In this document: positions 56,123 to 64,000 of the stretch, in pieces
Position numbering within the stretch: position 1 is the stretch's first letter
Layout of the letters: every line of letters begins with the position of its first letter
Origin: Oscillospiraceae bacterium
GTDB lineage: Bacteria > Bacillota > Clostridia > Oscillospirales > Oscillospiraceae
Assembly (NCBI GenBank): GCA_015068225.1
Contig: SVKX01000003.1
Coordinates: forward strand, 62,001 to 126,000
Length of the DNA: 64,000 nucleotides
Direction: 5' to 3'
Made by a program: the position numbers and the translations under genes
Notes under the pieces: generated by a model
Database searches by the model: none
Told to the model about the DNA's origin: nothing
Seen by the model: the letters and a program-made list of their open reading frames with translations, nothing else

Positions 56123-57436
56123 ATGGCGTTTCCTTTTTTCGGAGGAGTTCATCCAAAAGAAAATAAGGGGTATGCTTCCGAGCGGAAAACACAGCCCTTC
56201 CCGGAGCCGGATATTCTGGTGATTCCTATGAGTCAGCATATCGGCGCTCCCTGCAAGCCGCTGGTGAAAAAGGGTGACCGGGTAACACTGGGTCAGAAGA
56301 TTGGCGACAATGAGGGTCTTTGCGTCCCTGTCCATGCATCGGTTTCCGGTACGGTAAAGGCGGTGGAGATGCGTCCCCACACCTGCGGTACGACTATGAT
56401 GAGCGTGGTCATTGAAAATGACCATCTGGACGAGCTGTGCCCCGACATCCAGCCCCGCAGCCGTGAGGCGGTAGCCAAGATGACGCCGGAGGAACTGATG
56501 GCGATCATCCGGGAAGCCGGCATTGTAGGTATGGGCGGCGCTACTTTCCCCACCCATGTAAAGCTCAGCTCCGGCATCGGCAAGGTGGATACCATCATTG
56601 TCAATGCTTCTGAATGTGAGCCCTACATAACTGCCGATGACCGGCTCTGCCGGGAATATCCCGGTGAGCTGCTGTCCGGTCTGCAGGTCATTATGAAGAT
56701 TTTGGGTCTGAATAGTGCCCACATCGCCCTTGAGGACAATAAGCCTGAGGCGGTGAAGTCTCTGCGTCGGGCTATCGATCCCAAGTCCGGCATTGTGGTG
56801 GAGCCTCTTCCCACCAAGTACCCTCAGGGCGCGGAAAAACAGCTGATTTATGCCATTACCGGCCGTGAGGTCCCCTCTGGCGGTCTGCCTGCGGCAGTGG
56901 GCTGCGCGGTGTTCAATGTGGCTACCTGCAAGGCCATCCATGATGCGGTGTATCAGGGCATGCCGCTGGTGCGCCGGATCGTTACGGTATCCGGGGATAT
57001 CGTCATGGAGCCGAAGAATCTGATGGTGCCCATCGGAACCAGCTTCAACGACCTTCTGGAGGCGGTGGGTCACAGTCAGAATCCCTATAAGGTCCTTTCC
57101 GGCGGACCCATGATGGGCGCTTCCCAGTATGACCTGAGTGTTCCCGTGATCAAGGGCAGCAATGCCGTTACGATCTTAGGCAAGCGCAATAAGTTTGCCA
57201 TTGAGCATTCTGCCTGCATCCGCTGCGGCAAGTGTGTGGATGCCTGCCCCATGCACCTGATGCCGGTTTTGATGTATGAATCCCTGTACAGCGGAGATCT
57301 GGAGAATATGAAGGCTATGAACCTGATGGACTGCATCGAGTGCGGATGCTGTGCGTATACCTGCCCTGCCTGTGTACCCTTGGTTCTGGCATTCCGCAGC
57401 GGCAAGCATAAGCTGCGTGACGCGGCAAAACGATAA
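56123..57436 (+). CDS. rnfC: Rnf complex subunit C (peripheral, NADH side)
   Basis: RnfC is the cytoplasmic subunit of the Rnf complex that binds FMN/NADH and Fe-S clusters. Rnf moves electrons from reduced ferredoxin to NAD+ while pumping Na+ or H+. The 437-aa protein has the Nuo51-like GMGGATFPTHVKL segment near 140 and the SECEPYITADD motif. Two [4Fe-4S] motifs follow: CIRCGKCVDACPM and CIECGCCAYTCPA. RBS AGAGGTG. It is the first gene of rnfCDGEAB, the gene order of other clostridial Rnf operons. Confidence 0.97.
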   Translation: MAFPFFGGVHPKENKGYASERKTQPFPEPDILVIPMSQHIGAPCKPLVKKGDRVTLGQKIGDNEGLCVPVHASVSGTVKAVEMRPHTCGTTMMSVVIENDHLDELCPDIQPRSREAVAKMTPEELMAIIREAGIVGMGGATFPTHVKLSSGIGKVDTIIVNASECEPYITADDRLCREYPGELLSGLQVIMKILGLNSAHIALEDNKPEAVKSLRRAIDPKSGIVVEPLPTKYPQGAEKQLIYAITGREVPSGGLPAAVGCAVFNVATCKAIHDAVYQGMPLVRRIVTVSGDIVMEPKNLMVPIGTSFNDLLEAVGHSQNPYKVLSGGPMMGASQYDLSVPVIKGSNAVTILGKRNKFAIEHSACIRCGKCVDACPMHLMPVLMYESLYSGDLENMKAMNLMDCIECGCCAYTCPACVPLVLAFRSGKHKLRDAAKR

Positions 57437-57451
57437 GGAGGTGGCGCAAAA

Positions 57452-58456
57452 ATGGCACAGATGAAATACTTTTATGAGCTGACGATTTCCAGCTCCCCCC
57501 ATGTCCATTCTCCCGTCACCACCCGCACCGTTATGCGGGATGTGCTCATCGCCCTGACTCCGGCGCTGGCAGGCAGCGTGTGGTTCTTTGGTTTCCGGGC
57601 CCTTTTGATGACCTTGATCTCAGCAGCAGCCTGTATGTTCTTTGAGTGGGCGTATTGCAAGCTCATGAAGACCGACTGCAAGGTTTATGATCTTTCTGCC
57701 GCAGTAACCGGTGTGCTGCTGGCCTTTGTTTGCCCCGTATCCATTCCTTACTGGATGCTGATCATCGGCGATTTCTTCGCCATCGTGGTGGTCAAGCAAC
57801 TGTTCGGCGGCATCGGCAAGAATTTTGTCAACCCTGCGCTGGCAGCCCGTGCGTTTCTCTTTAGCTGGCCGGTAGCCATGAGCACATGGGTAAAGGCCGG
57901 CTGGGAAAACTGGTTTGGTATTTTTGAATCCGTAACTGTCGATACGGTCACCTCCGCCACGCCCATGTCTGTGATGCATCAGGGCTCTATGGAGGGCATC
58001 GATCTGATGGATCTGTTCCTGGGCAAGGTAGGCGGCTGCATTGGCGAGACCTCTGCGCTGCTTCTGCTGATCGGCTTTGTGTATTTGCTGGTTAGAAAAA
58101 TCATCAGCCCCCGCATTCCTCTTGCTTATATTGGAACCGTGGCGGTGCTGACATTCCTGTTCCCCATGGGTAACGACAATCTCATGTGGATGGGCGCGCA
58201 GGTTCTGGGCGGCGGCCTGATGCTGGGTGCCATCTTTATGGCCACGGATTATGTCACCACCCCGGTCACCAAGCTGGGTCAGCTGATCTTCGGCATCGGC
58301 TGCGGCCTGCTGACGGTGGTCATCCGCTATTTCGGCGGTTACAGCGAGGGCGTTTCCTATGCGATTCTTGTGATGAACTGCTGCGTGGTCCTGCTGGATA
58401 AGATCGGTCGCCCCAAAAAGTTCGGTGCACCGAAAAAGGAGGCGGCGAAGAGATGA
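57452..58456 (+). CDS. rnfD: Rnf complex subunit D (FMN-carrying membrane protein)
   Basis: The 334-aa integral membrane subunit has about nine helices. The site for covalent FMN is seen as TSATP (Thr170, the SxAT-type motif). NFVNPALAARAFLF and ATDYVTTPVTKLGQ are conserved in RnfD/NqrB. Its end overlaps rnfG by 4 bp. It starts 15 bp after rnfC with a strong AAGGAGG site. Confidence 0.97.
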   Translation: MAQMKYFYELTISSSPHVHSPVTTRTVMRDVLIALTPALAGSVWFFGFRALLMTLISAAACMFFEWAYCKLMKTDCKVYDLSAAVTGVLLAFVCPVSIPYWMLIIGDFFAIVVVKQLFGGIGKNFVNPALAARAFLFSWPVAMSTWVKAGWENWFGIFESVTVDTVTSATPMSVMHQGSMEGIDLMDLFLGKVGGCIGETSALLLLIGFVYLLVRKIISPRIPLAYIGTVAVLTFLFPMGNDNLMWMGAQVLGGGLMLGAIFMATDYVTTPVTKLGQLIFGIGCGLLTVVIRYFGGYSEGVSYAILVMNCCVVLLDKIGRPKKFGAPKKEAAKR

Positions 58457-58998
58457 AAAATGTTTTGTACATCCTGCGTATCGTGGGTACGCTGTTTCTG
58501 ATCACCGCTCTGGTGGCGGCAGGCCTTGCAGGCGTCAATGCCATTACACAGCCACGCATTGCCGAGTACAAGGCGGAAAAAATGGAAAAAGCCATGAAAG
58601 AAGTGCTTCCTGAGGGCGAGAACCTGAACGCGGTAGCCTTTACGGACGAAACCGGCATGGTCAACGCGGTTTATGCGTGTGATGCGGGCTTTGTGGTGGA
58701 GGTTGCACCTGCCGGCTTTGGCGGAACCATCTCCATGATGGTGGGTATTGATATGGAAGGCGCGGTTAAAGGCGTGTCCATCGTCTCCCAGACGGAAACT
58801 GCCGGTCTGGGTGCGGTGGCGGCGGCTACCACATCAAGCGGTCAGGCATTCCGGGATCAGTTTGTCGGCCTGTCCGGCACGTTGGCTGTGGATAAGGACG
58901 GTGGCGAGGTGGATTCCATCACCGGTGCTACCATTACCACCAGAGCCATCACCTATGGCGTGAATGCGGCGCTGGCCTGCGTCAGAAATCTGGGTTAA
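58453..58998 (+). CDS. rnfG: Rnf complex subunit G (FMN-binding, extracytoplasmic)
   Basis: The 181-aa subunit has one N-terminal membrane helix (about 8-30) and an FMN-binding domain. The covalent flavin motif is DSITGATITTRA (Thr near residue 162). GLGAVAA and the GISIVSQTETAGLG-like pattern match RnfG/NqrC. It overlaps rnfD by 4 bp. Confidence 0.96.
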   Translation: MKNVLYILRIVGTLFLITALVAAGLAGVNAITQPRIAEYKAEKMEKAMKEVLPEGENLNAVAFTDETGMVNAVYACDAGFVVEVAPAGFGGTISMMVGIDMEGAVKGVSIVSQTETAGLGAVAAATTSSGQAFRDQFVGLSGTLAVDKDGGEVDSITGATITTRAITYGVNAALACVRNLG

Positions 58999-59010
58999 GG
59001 GGGGCTGGCT

Positions 59011-59652
59011 GTGAAAATCGGTAAAATGTTTAAAGAAGGCCTGCTGACCAAAAACCCTGTTCTGGTACAGCTTTTGGGCATGTGTTCCATATTGGCCATC
59101 ACCACCAGCCTGTTTAACGGCATTGGCATGGGTATCAGCGTTACCATTATTCTGATCTGTTCCAATGTGCTGATCTCCGCTCTGCGGAAGGTCATTCCTT
59201 CCCAGATTCGTATCGCTGCGTATATCGTGATCATCGCCGGCTTTGTGACCATCGTGGATCTGGCGCTGCAGGCGTTTTTGCCGGAGCTTTCGGAAAGCCT
59301 GGGTGTGTTCATCCCCCTGATCGTGGTCAACTGTATCATTCTGGGTCGGGCAGAGGCTTTTGCTTCTAAAAATACGGTGGCTGCCTCGGCAATGGACGGA
59401 CTGTTTCAGGGCATTGGCTATACGGTGGCGCTGGTGATCATGTGCGTGATCCGTGAATTCCTGGGTGCCGGCACCTTTGGTGGCGGAATCCTGAACGGCG
59501 GCGAAGGCATCCGCATCCTGCCGGAGGGCACGCCGGCTATGATGATGATCATGCCTGTGGGCGGCTTTTTGACTCTGGGCTTTGTGGTCGCCGGCTTCCA
59601 GTGGCTGATGAAGCGCATGGAAAAGAAGAAAAAGGAGGCTGAAAAGAAATGA
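59011..59652 (+). CDS. rnfE: Rnf complex subunit E (membrane)
   Basis: The 213-aa protein has six helices of the RnfA/RnfE fold: NPVLVQLLGMCSILAITTS, VFIPLIVVNCIILGRAEAFA with its conserved Cys, and VREFLGAGTFGG. The Cys residues near the middle of the membrane form part of the central Fe site with RnfA. It starts 12 bp after rnfG and overlaps rnfA by 4 bp. Confidence 0.97.
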   Translation: MKIGKMFKEGLLTKNPVLVQLLGMCSILAITTSLFNGIGMGISVTIILICSNVLISALRKVIPSQIRIAAYIVIIAGFVTIVDLALQAFLPELSESLGVFIPLIVVNCIILGRAEAFASKNTVAASAMDGLFQGIGYTVALVIMCVIREFLGAGTFGGGILNGGEGIRILPEGTPAMMMIMPVGGFLTLGFVVAGFQWLMKRMEKKKKEAEKK

Positions 59653-60242
59653 ATCCCTATGTACAATCTTTGCTTGGTATTCTGCTTTCTGCCATCCTGA
59701 CGGAAAACTTCATCCTGGTTAAATTCTACGGCATCTGCCCCTTTATGGGCGTTTCCAAGAAGACCGATACCGCCATTGGCATGGGCATGGCTGTTACCTT
59801 CGTTATGGCTATTGCCGCTGCCGCCTGCTGGGCAGTTAACGAACTGATTCTGGTGAATCTGGGTCTGGAATATATGCAGACCGTGGCATTCATTCTGGTG
59901 ATCGCCGCCATCGTGCAGGTGGTGGAGATGTTCCTGAAAAAGGCAATTCCCGCCCTGTATAAGGCGCTGGGTGTGTATCTTCCTCTGATCACCACCAACT
60001 GCGCGGTTCTGGGCGTTGCCCTTGTGAATGTGCAGCAGGGATATGATTTTTTGCAGAGCGTTCTCAACGGCGCTGCCGGCGGCGTTGGCTTTACGGTGGC
60101 CATCGTGCTGTTTGCCTCCATTCGGGAGCGCACAGACAGGTCCAATTGCCCTGAGAGCTTTAAGGGCTATCCTCTGGCATTGATAGCAGCCGGTCTTCTG
60201 GCGCTGGCATTTATGGGCTTCTCCGGCCTGAAGATCTTCTAA
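59649..60242 (+). CDS. rnfA: Rnf complex subunit A (membrane)
   Basis: The 197-aa subunit has six helices, inverted in topology with respect to RnfE. ENFILVKFYGICPFMGVSKK with the conserved Cys is at about 17-36, YLPLITTNCAVLGVAL near 117-132 and FASIRERTDRSNCPES near 160. Together with RnfE it carries the membrane Fe site. It starts inside the rnfE stop (ATGA). Confidence 0.97.
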   Translation: MNPYVQSLLGILLSAILTENFILVKFYGICPFMGVSKKTDTAIGMGMAVTFVMAIAAAACWAVNELILVNLGLEYMQTVAFILVIAAIVQVVEMFLKKAIPALYKALGVYLPLITTNCAVLGVALVNVQQGYDFLQSVLNGAAGGVGFTVAIVLFASIRERTDRSNCPESFKGYPLALIAAGLLALAFMGFSGLKIF

Positions 60243-60253
60243 GGAGGGCGAAT

Positions 60254-61099
60254 ATGGATATTTTGATTGCGATCGCCGTTCTGGGCGGTCTGGGCCTGAT
60301 CTTTGGCGCGGTGCTGGCCGGTGCGTCCAAGCTGTTTTATGTGGAAACCGACCCCCGGCTGGATCAGCTGAATGAATGCCTGCCCGGCGCAAATTGCGGT
60401 GGCTGCGGCTATGCCGGCTGCGGTGGCTATGCGGAGGCGGTGCTCAATGGCGAAGCGGAGATCGGCAAATGTGCCTCCGGTGGCAATGAATGCGCCCAGG
60501 CTATGGCAGCAATCATGGGCATTCAGGCTCAGGAGGTCACCCGGAAGGTGGCGCTGGTCCGCTGCTCCGGCGCAAAGACCTATGATAAAGACGGCAATAT
60601 GGTCACCGGTGCCCGGATCAAGGCGGAATACGAGGGCTTTAAGGACTGCATCGCAGCCTCCAAGGTGGGCGGCAACGGCCCACTGTCCTGCAAATTTGGC
60701 TGTCTGGGCTTTGGCACCTGCGTCAAGGCTTGTAAGTACGATGCCATCCATGTGGTCAACGGTGTGGCGGTGGTGGACGAGGATAAGTGTGTTGGCTGCA
60801 TGAGCTGCGCCAATGTCTGCCCCCGAAGCCTGATCGTTCCTGTGGAGCCTTACCGGAATGTGGTCATTGCCTGTGCCTCCTTGGCAAAGGGCGCTGTGAC
60901 TACCCGGGGCTGCACCGCCGGCTGTATCGGCTGCGGACTGTGCAAGAAGATCTGCCCCCATGATGCCATTACCATCGAGCGGAATCTGGCGGTCATTGAC
61001 TATTCCAAGTGCGACAACTGCGGCCTTTGCGCCACAGTCTGTCCCAAGAAGCTGATCAAGGATTCCAATGTGGAGAAAACTCCCTTGCCTCAAGTGTAA
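60254..61099 (+). CDS. rnfB: Rnf complex subunit B (ferredoxin-accepting, multi-cluster)
   Basis: RnfB takes electrons from ferredoxin. The 281-aa protein has an N-terminal membrane helix (about 2-22) and a Fes domain with LPGANCGGCGYAGC. Four further Cys groups follow: GCLGFGTCVKACKY, CVGCMSCANVCP, CIGCGLCKKICP and CDNCGLCATVCP. That gives one Fes and about four ferredoxin-like clusters. It is the last gene of the operon, 11 bp after rnfA with AAGGAGG, followed by a strong terminator. Confidence 0.97.
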   Translation: MDILIAIAVLGGLGLIFGAVLAGASKLFYVETDPRLDQLNECLPGANCGGCGYAGCGGYAEAVLNGEAEIGKCASGGNECAQAMAAIMGIQAQEVTRKVALVRCSGAKTYDKDGNMVTGARIKAEYEGFKDCIAASKVGGNGPLSCKFGCLGFGTCVKACKYDAIHVVNGVAVVDEDKCVGCMSCANVCPRSLIVPVEPYRNVVIACASLAKGAVTTRGCTAGCIGCGLCKKICPHDAITIERNLAVIDYSKCDNCGLCATVCPKKLIKDSNVEKTPLPQV

Positions 61100-61103
61100 A
61101 TAA

Positions 61104-61136
61104 GAAAACCGGAAGGCTTTTGCCTTCCGGTTTTTT
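61104..61136. terminator. Terminator of the rnf operon
   Basis: AAAACCGGAAGGC and GCCTTCCGGTTTTTT form a 13-bp stem with A and T flanks. It can also serve the minus-strand gene ending at 61143. Confidence 0.9.
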
Positions 61137-61142
61137 GTGGCA

Positions 61143-61319
61143 TTATTGATTTTCTGATGCAAACTGCCGCAGCTGTTTGGCAATGGGGCAGTCCCGATCA
61201 AAGGGGCAGCTGCCGAAGCTGCAATCTGCCTCCAGTCCCTCTGAAGTCAGCTCCACATAAACCGTCCTGCTGGCATCCATTGCCCGACAGTAGCCGGAGA
61301 GAATTTTTTCGTCCATCAT
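61143..61319 (-). CDS. Small Cys-containing protein, 58 aa
   Basis: The ORF starts with tandem ATGs at 61319 and 61316; the first overlaps the GH13 stop as ATGA, and GGAGG lies 7 nt upstream inside the GH13 end, so translation is well supported. The product begins MMDEKILSGYC and has CSFGSCPFDRDCPIAKQL near the C-terminus, a CxxxxCxxxxxC pattern that could bind a metal or a cluster. No family is recognised. Placement directly after a GH13 gene suggests co-expression only. Confidence 0.7.
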   Translation of the reverse strand: MMDEKILSGYCRAMDASRTVYVELTSEGLEADCSFGSCPFDRDCPIAKQLRQFASENQ

Positions 61320-63160
61320 ATTTCCTCCAGAATACAGAAGCCCAGCGGGTTCAGCGCCAGCTGTGTGGGGGCGACTGCCTGCAGATTATGCCCCAGCAGC
61401 AGCTTTCCGGAGGGGATCTGCCAGCTTTCCTCACTGCGATTAACACAGATCATTAGCTTTTTGCCTGCCAGCTCCCGGAAAAAGCCCAGTTTGCCGCTGT
61501 CATACCGGGAAAACCGGATATTTCCCTCCCGCAGGGCGGCGTAGTCTTTGCGAAGCTTACCCAGAGCCTTGAAATGCTCCAAAAGAGTCTGGTCTTCGTT
61601 GCTCCAGGGGTAGGTGCGGCGGTTGAAGGGATCTTTGCCGCCCTCCATGCCCGCCTCGTCGCCATAGTACAGGCTGGGGCTGCCGGGCAGGGTGTATTGC
61701 AGCACGGATGCTGCCATCAGCAGTTCCCGGGCGGTGGTATACTGCTCCGGCGACAGATGGCGCTTTGCCAGCGCCTCCCGGCTGCCGTCAAAGCTGTCCA
61801 CAAGAGCGGTCAGGATCCGGGGGGTGTCGTGAGTGCCCAGAAGATTCATGTTGCAGTGCAGCACCTGAGGGGGATAGTTTTCCAAAATGGTCATGACGGT
61901 ATTCCGCAAACCGCGGCCGTCATCCTGCCGGGCCATAAAATTCAAAATGGCGGTGCGGAAGGGATAATTCATAATGCTGTCCAGCGTGCCGTCTACAAAG
62001 TACCGGCAGCGGCGGTTATAGGAAATTTTGTTGGAAGCATCCTCCCACACCTCGCCGATGACCAGGGCGTCGGGCTTGATCTGGCGGACTCTTTTTTTCA
62101 GCAGATCCAGAAATTCGCTGGGCAGCTCGTCCGCCACATCCAGCCGGAATCCGTCCGCACCGGCACGAAGCCAGTGGGCAACTACGGAATCCTCGCCGGT
62201 GATGACATATTCGATAAAGGCAGGATCCATCTTGTTGACTGTGGGCAGGGTATCAAAACCCCACCAGGAATTGTAGCTGTAAGGCCAGTTGTGGAAGGTA
62301 TACCAGCTGTAATAGGGGGACTTTTGGGAGCAGAAGGCGCCGTTTCCGCCAAAAGTGCCCTCCCGGTCAAAATACAGGCTGTCAGAGCCTGTGTGGGAGT
62401 ATACGCCGTCCAATATGACCCGAATGCCCCGGGCATGGGCTGCGTCGCAAAGGGCGGTAAAATCTTCCTCCGTACCCAGCATGGGATCGGGGGTCTTATA
62501 GTCGCCGGTATCATACCGGTGGCTGGAAAAGCTCTTGCTGATAGGGTTCAGATACAAAATGGTGGTGCCAAGGCTGGCAATATAGTCCATTTTCTCGGTA
62601 ATGCCCCGGAAATTGCCGCCATAAAAGTCGTTGTTCAGCACCATGCCCTCTGCAGTGGGCTGCCAGCAAACTTCTTCGTTCCAGTTTTCATGAATGGTAT
62701 AGGGCTTCAGTTTTCCGGTCAGATCGCAAGTACCGGATCTGTGAAAACGGTCAGGGAAGATCTGATAAATAGAAGCACCCTTTGCCCAGGAGGGGGTGGT
62801 GAACTCCGCAGGGATGCAGCTGACCTGCCACTTGTCACCGGCCTCCATATTGGTGTCGTCACCGTATTTGAACAAACGGAATGGGCCTGTGCGGGCCACG
62901 ATCCGGAAATAATAAAAGTACAGCCCCGGCTGGCAGAGCTGAAAGCTGCCGGTAAACAGGTCATAGCCTCCCACATTGGATGAAAAGCCCATGGGAACCG
63001 CCAGTGCCGGTGTTCCATCCTCATACTCGATAACGCACTGCACATCAGATGCGGCCACGGAGCTGGGAATATGGATACAAAGGCGGCAGGGCTGATTGGG
63101 AGTCAGTGTGCCGAAGGGATCTTTAAACTCAGGTAGCTTGCTGTCAAACAGAATACGCAT
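61316..63160 (-). CDS. GH13 alpha-glucan hydrolase (neopullulanase or cyclomaltodextrinase-like)
   Basis: The 614-aa cytoplasmic enzyme has an N-terminal beta domain (~1-120) and a (beta/alpha)8 barrel. Catalytic nucleophile D341 is in DGFRLDVADE, acid/base E370 is in VIGEVWED and the transition-state Asp445 is in GTHDTPR. Region I DGVYSHTG and the calcium-free IYQIFPDRF start are typical of GH13_20/39-like enzymes. It should degrade maltodextrin or pullulan fragments. The ATG at 63160 follows TTGGAG; the TTG in that site is not the start. A promoter and a 25-bp palindrome lie upstream. Confidence 0.92.
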   Translation of the reverse strand: MRILFDSKLPEFKDPFGTLTPNQPCRLCIHIPSSVAASDVQCVIEYEDGTPALAVPMGFSSNVGGYDLFTGSFQLCQPGLYFYYFRIVARTGPFRLFKYGDDTNMEAGDKWQVSCIPAEFTTPSWAKGASIYQIFPDRFHRSGTCDLTGKLKPYTIHENWNEEVCWQPTAEGMVLNNDFYGGNFRGITEKMDYIASLGTTILYLNPISKSFSSHRYDTGDYKTPDPMLGTEEDFTALCDAAHARGIRVILDGVYSHTGSDSLYFDREGTFGGNGAFCSQKSPYYSWYTFHNWPYSYNSWWGFDTLPTVNKMDPAFIEYVITGEDSVVAHWLRAGADGFRLDVADELPSEFLDLLKKRVRQIKPDALVIGEVWEDASNKISYNRRCRYFVDGTLDSIMNYPFRTAILNFMARQDDGRGLRNTVMTILENYPPQVLHCNMNLLGTHDTPRILTALVDSFDGSREALAKRHLSPEQYTTARELLMAASVLQYTLPGSPSLYYGDEAGMEGGKDPFNRRTYPWSNEDQTLLEHFKALGKLRKDYAALREGNIRFSRYDSGKLGFFRELAGKKLMICVNRSEESWQIPSGKLLLGHNLQAVAPTQLALNPLGFCILEEI

Positions 63161-63185
63161 AGGATTCTCCAAAACAGGGAATTTT

Positions 63186-63244
63186 CAGGCAGAGCGTTTG
63201 CGTCTGCCTGTTAGTAGAATAGCTGATTTTCAGGAAAAGGTCAA
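63186..63244 (-). promoter_or_regulatory. GH13 promoter with operator-like palindrome
   Basis: Promoter TTGACC (63239-63244) - 17 nt - TATTCT (63216-63221) on the minus strand. Just downstream, CAGGCAGA and TCTGCCTG (63186-63210) form an 8-bp inverted repeat around a GC-rich 9-nt centre, covering the start-site region. A LacI-type maltose regulator is the natural candidate, by inference. Confidence 0.6.
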
Positions 63245-63245
63245 G

Positions 63246-63279
63246 AAAAATGAGCGCCCGGAAGCTATGCTTCCGGGCG
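63246..63279 (-). terminator. Terminator of the Gfo/Idh dehydrogenase gene
   Basis: CGCCCGGAAGC and GCTTCCGGGCG form an 11-bp stem. On the minus strand it is followed by CTCATTTTTC, 8 bp after the stop codon. Confidence 0.85.
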
Positions 63280-63287
63280 TATTATGC

Positions 63288-64000
63288 TTACAGTGCGTCA
63301 GAATAATCCTGTAGCTGGATAACAGTGCCATCCAGGCGGGACTGTTCAGCAGCAAAGGCGATCAGATGGTTCATGTAGGAGGTCCGCACCTCGCAGACGG
63401 AGTTGCTGGGCTCTTCGCCACGGAGCAGGGAAAGGATATCCCGCATAATGCCGGTGTCGCCGCCGCCGTGACCGGACTCGATGCCGGCGCCGTTGCTGTC
63501 CTTTTCCACGGTTTTCCATTCTTTAGTGTCAAAGGAGAACAGCTGGATATCGCCGTGCATGCTACCTACCAGCTCACCCTTGGTACCGAAGATCCGGATG
63601 AATCTGCCGCCCTCATTAAAGGCGTTCATGGTGAAGGAAACGGTGCAGCCGCCCTCAAACTCCAGATTTACTACCTGATGGTCCACCACATTATTGTCGC
63701 AGTTGAAGACGCAGCGGCCGTAAGGACCGGTGGTAATTGCCTTCATAACAGCTTCATCAGTAGCTTCCTCTACGATGCCGGTAATGACGCCACGCAGGAT
63801 CTTAATAAAGGCGTTATCCTTCATGTCAATGTAGATATTTTTGGCATTATAGTGGCAGGTGTCTGCCACAGGGCAGCCCTGAACGCAGTAATCGGGAGCT
63901 CCCTCAGGACGGTTTTTGTGATTGAAGTAGGTCAGATCGCCGAAGGACTGGACCTTGGTGCAGTTCTTGCCAATGATCCACTGGAGGATGTCCATATCGT
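63288..64000 (-). CDS. Gfo/Idh/MocA-family oxidoreductase, C-terminal part; runs off the window edge
   Basis: 237 C-terminal residues are present without the N-terminal NAD-binding half. The readable frame continues upstream of the first Met to the window edge as (H)DMDILQW, matching the conserved active-site segment C-H-D-(M/I)D of this family. The rest (GPYGRCVFNCDNNVVDHQVVNLEFEGG and FGTKGELVG) fits the Gfo/Idh C-terminal substrate domain. The listed ATG at 63995 is internal, not the start. A sugar or inositol substrate is likely but unspecified. Confidence 0.9.
   Translation of the reverse strand, partial: DMDILQWIIGKNCTKVQSFGDLTYFNHKNRPEGAPDYCVQGCPVADTCHYNAKNIYIDMKDNAFIKILRGVITGIVEEATDEAVMKAITTGPYGRCVFNCDNNVVDHQVVNLEFEGGCTVSFTMNAFNEGGRFIRIFGTKGELVGSMHGDIQLFSFDTKEWKTVEKDSNGAGIESGHGGGDTGIMRDILSLLRGEEPSNSVCEVRTSYMNHLIAFAAEQSRLDGTVIQLQDYSDAL

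Overview
The window looks like a chromosomal segment of a moderately GC-rich, gut-associated Bacillota of class Clostridia, probably an Oscillospirales-type acetogenic or CO-using anaerobe. Indicators are strong AGGAGG-type ribosome binding sites, TTG starts, a CODH/acetyl-CoA synthase block (cooS-cooC-acsB), a complete Rnf operon in the order CDGEAB, a bile salt hydrolase, FeoAB, a SAM-I riboswitch before metK and a ZTP-type riboswitch before purE. The species assignment is inference.

Layout. 1-1083: purE-purC, read leftwards from a ZTP riboswitch and terminator. 1168-1322: first copy of a 155-bp palindromic repeat. 1385-4024: feoA-feoB-Cys-rich protein, with two matching GTTAG-N6-CTAAC operators. 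4109-7811: an HTH-kinase fusion, murQ and a glycosidase, a likely MurNAc-salvage operon. 7880-12143: small membrane protein, a DUF4375-like gene with an S23-type four-helix-bundle gene beside a palindrome array, a 23S rRNA methyltransferase, a GNAT and a radical SAM protein. 12191-18736: an unrecognised membrane protein, then cooS, cooC and acsB. 18857-23683: 52-aa ORF, HAD phosphatase, CapA-like protein, NnrD, lipoprotein, MazF without an adjacent antitoxin, and an unknown. 23680-27981 (minus): comEA-like gene, response regulator, histidine kinase, GerMN lipoprotein and an exonuclease III with a membrane anchor and an extra domain. 28005-28160: second repeat copy, flanked by an 11-bp direct repeat. 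28263-32679: D,D-carboxypeptidase, uracil-DNA glycosylase, rhomboid-like protein, metK.

32707-35235 holds the most striking gene: a Tet(M)/EF-G-like GTPase fused to a YacP/Rae1-type NYN nuclease. 35338-42582 is a long minus-strand gene train (acyl-CoA ligase, DUF1624, membrane protein, cca, SDR, metallo-beta-lactamase-fold lipoprotein, DUF2927-like lipoprotein). 42769-45119: PlsC and glycyl-tRNA synthetase. 45158-47446: GH78 rhamnosidase. 47626-47920: initiator tRNA with a duplicated 3' end and terminator. 48071-53929: two membrane glycosyltransferase-type genes, GNAT, a small helical protein, bile salt hydrolase, aldo/keto reductase. 53936-54241: a third, unrelated inverted-repeat element. 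54246-55896: GNAT and DUF2156. 56123-61099: rnfCDGEAB. 61143-64000: small Cys protein, GH13 and a truncated Gfo/Idh dehydrogenase.

The energy genes fit together: CODH/ACS exchanges CO/CO2 and acetyl-CoA with low-potential ferredoxin, and Rnf couples ferredoxin oxidation to ion pumping. The methyl-branch and corrinoid genes (acsCDE) are not in the window. No CRISPR array, prophage or intact insertion sequence was seen.
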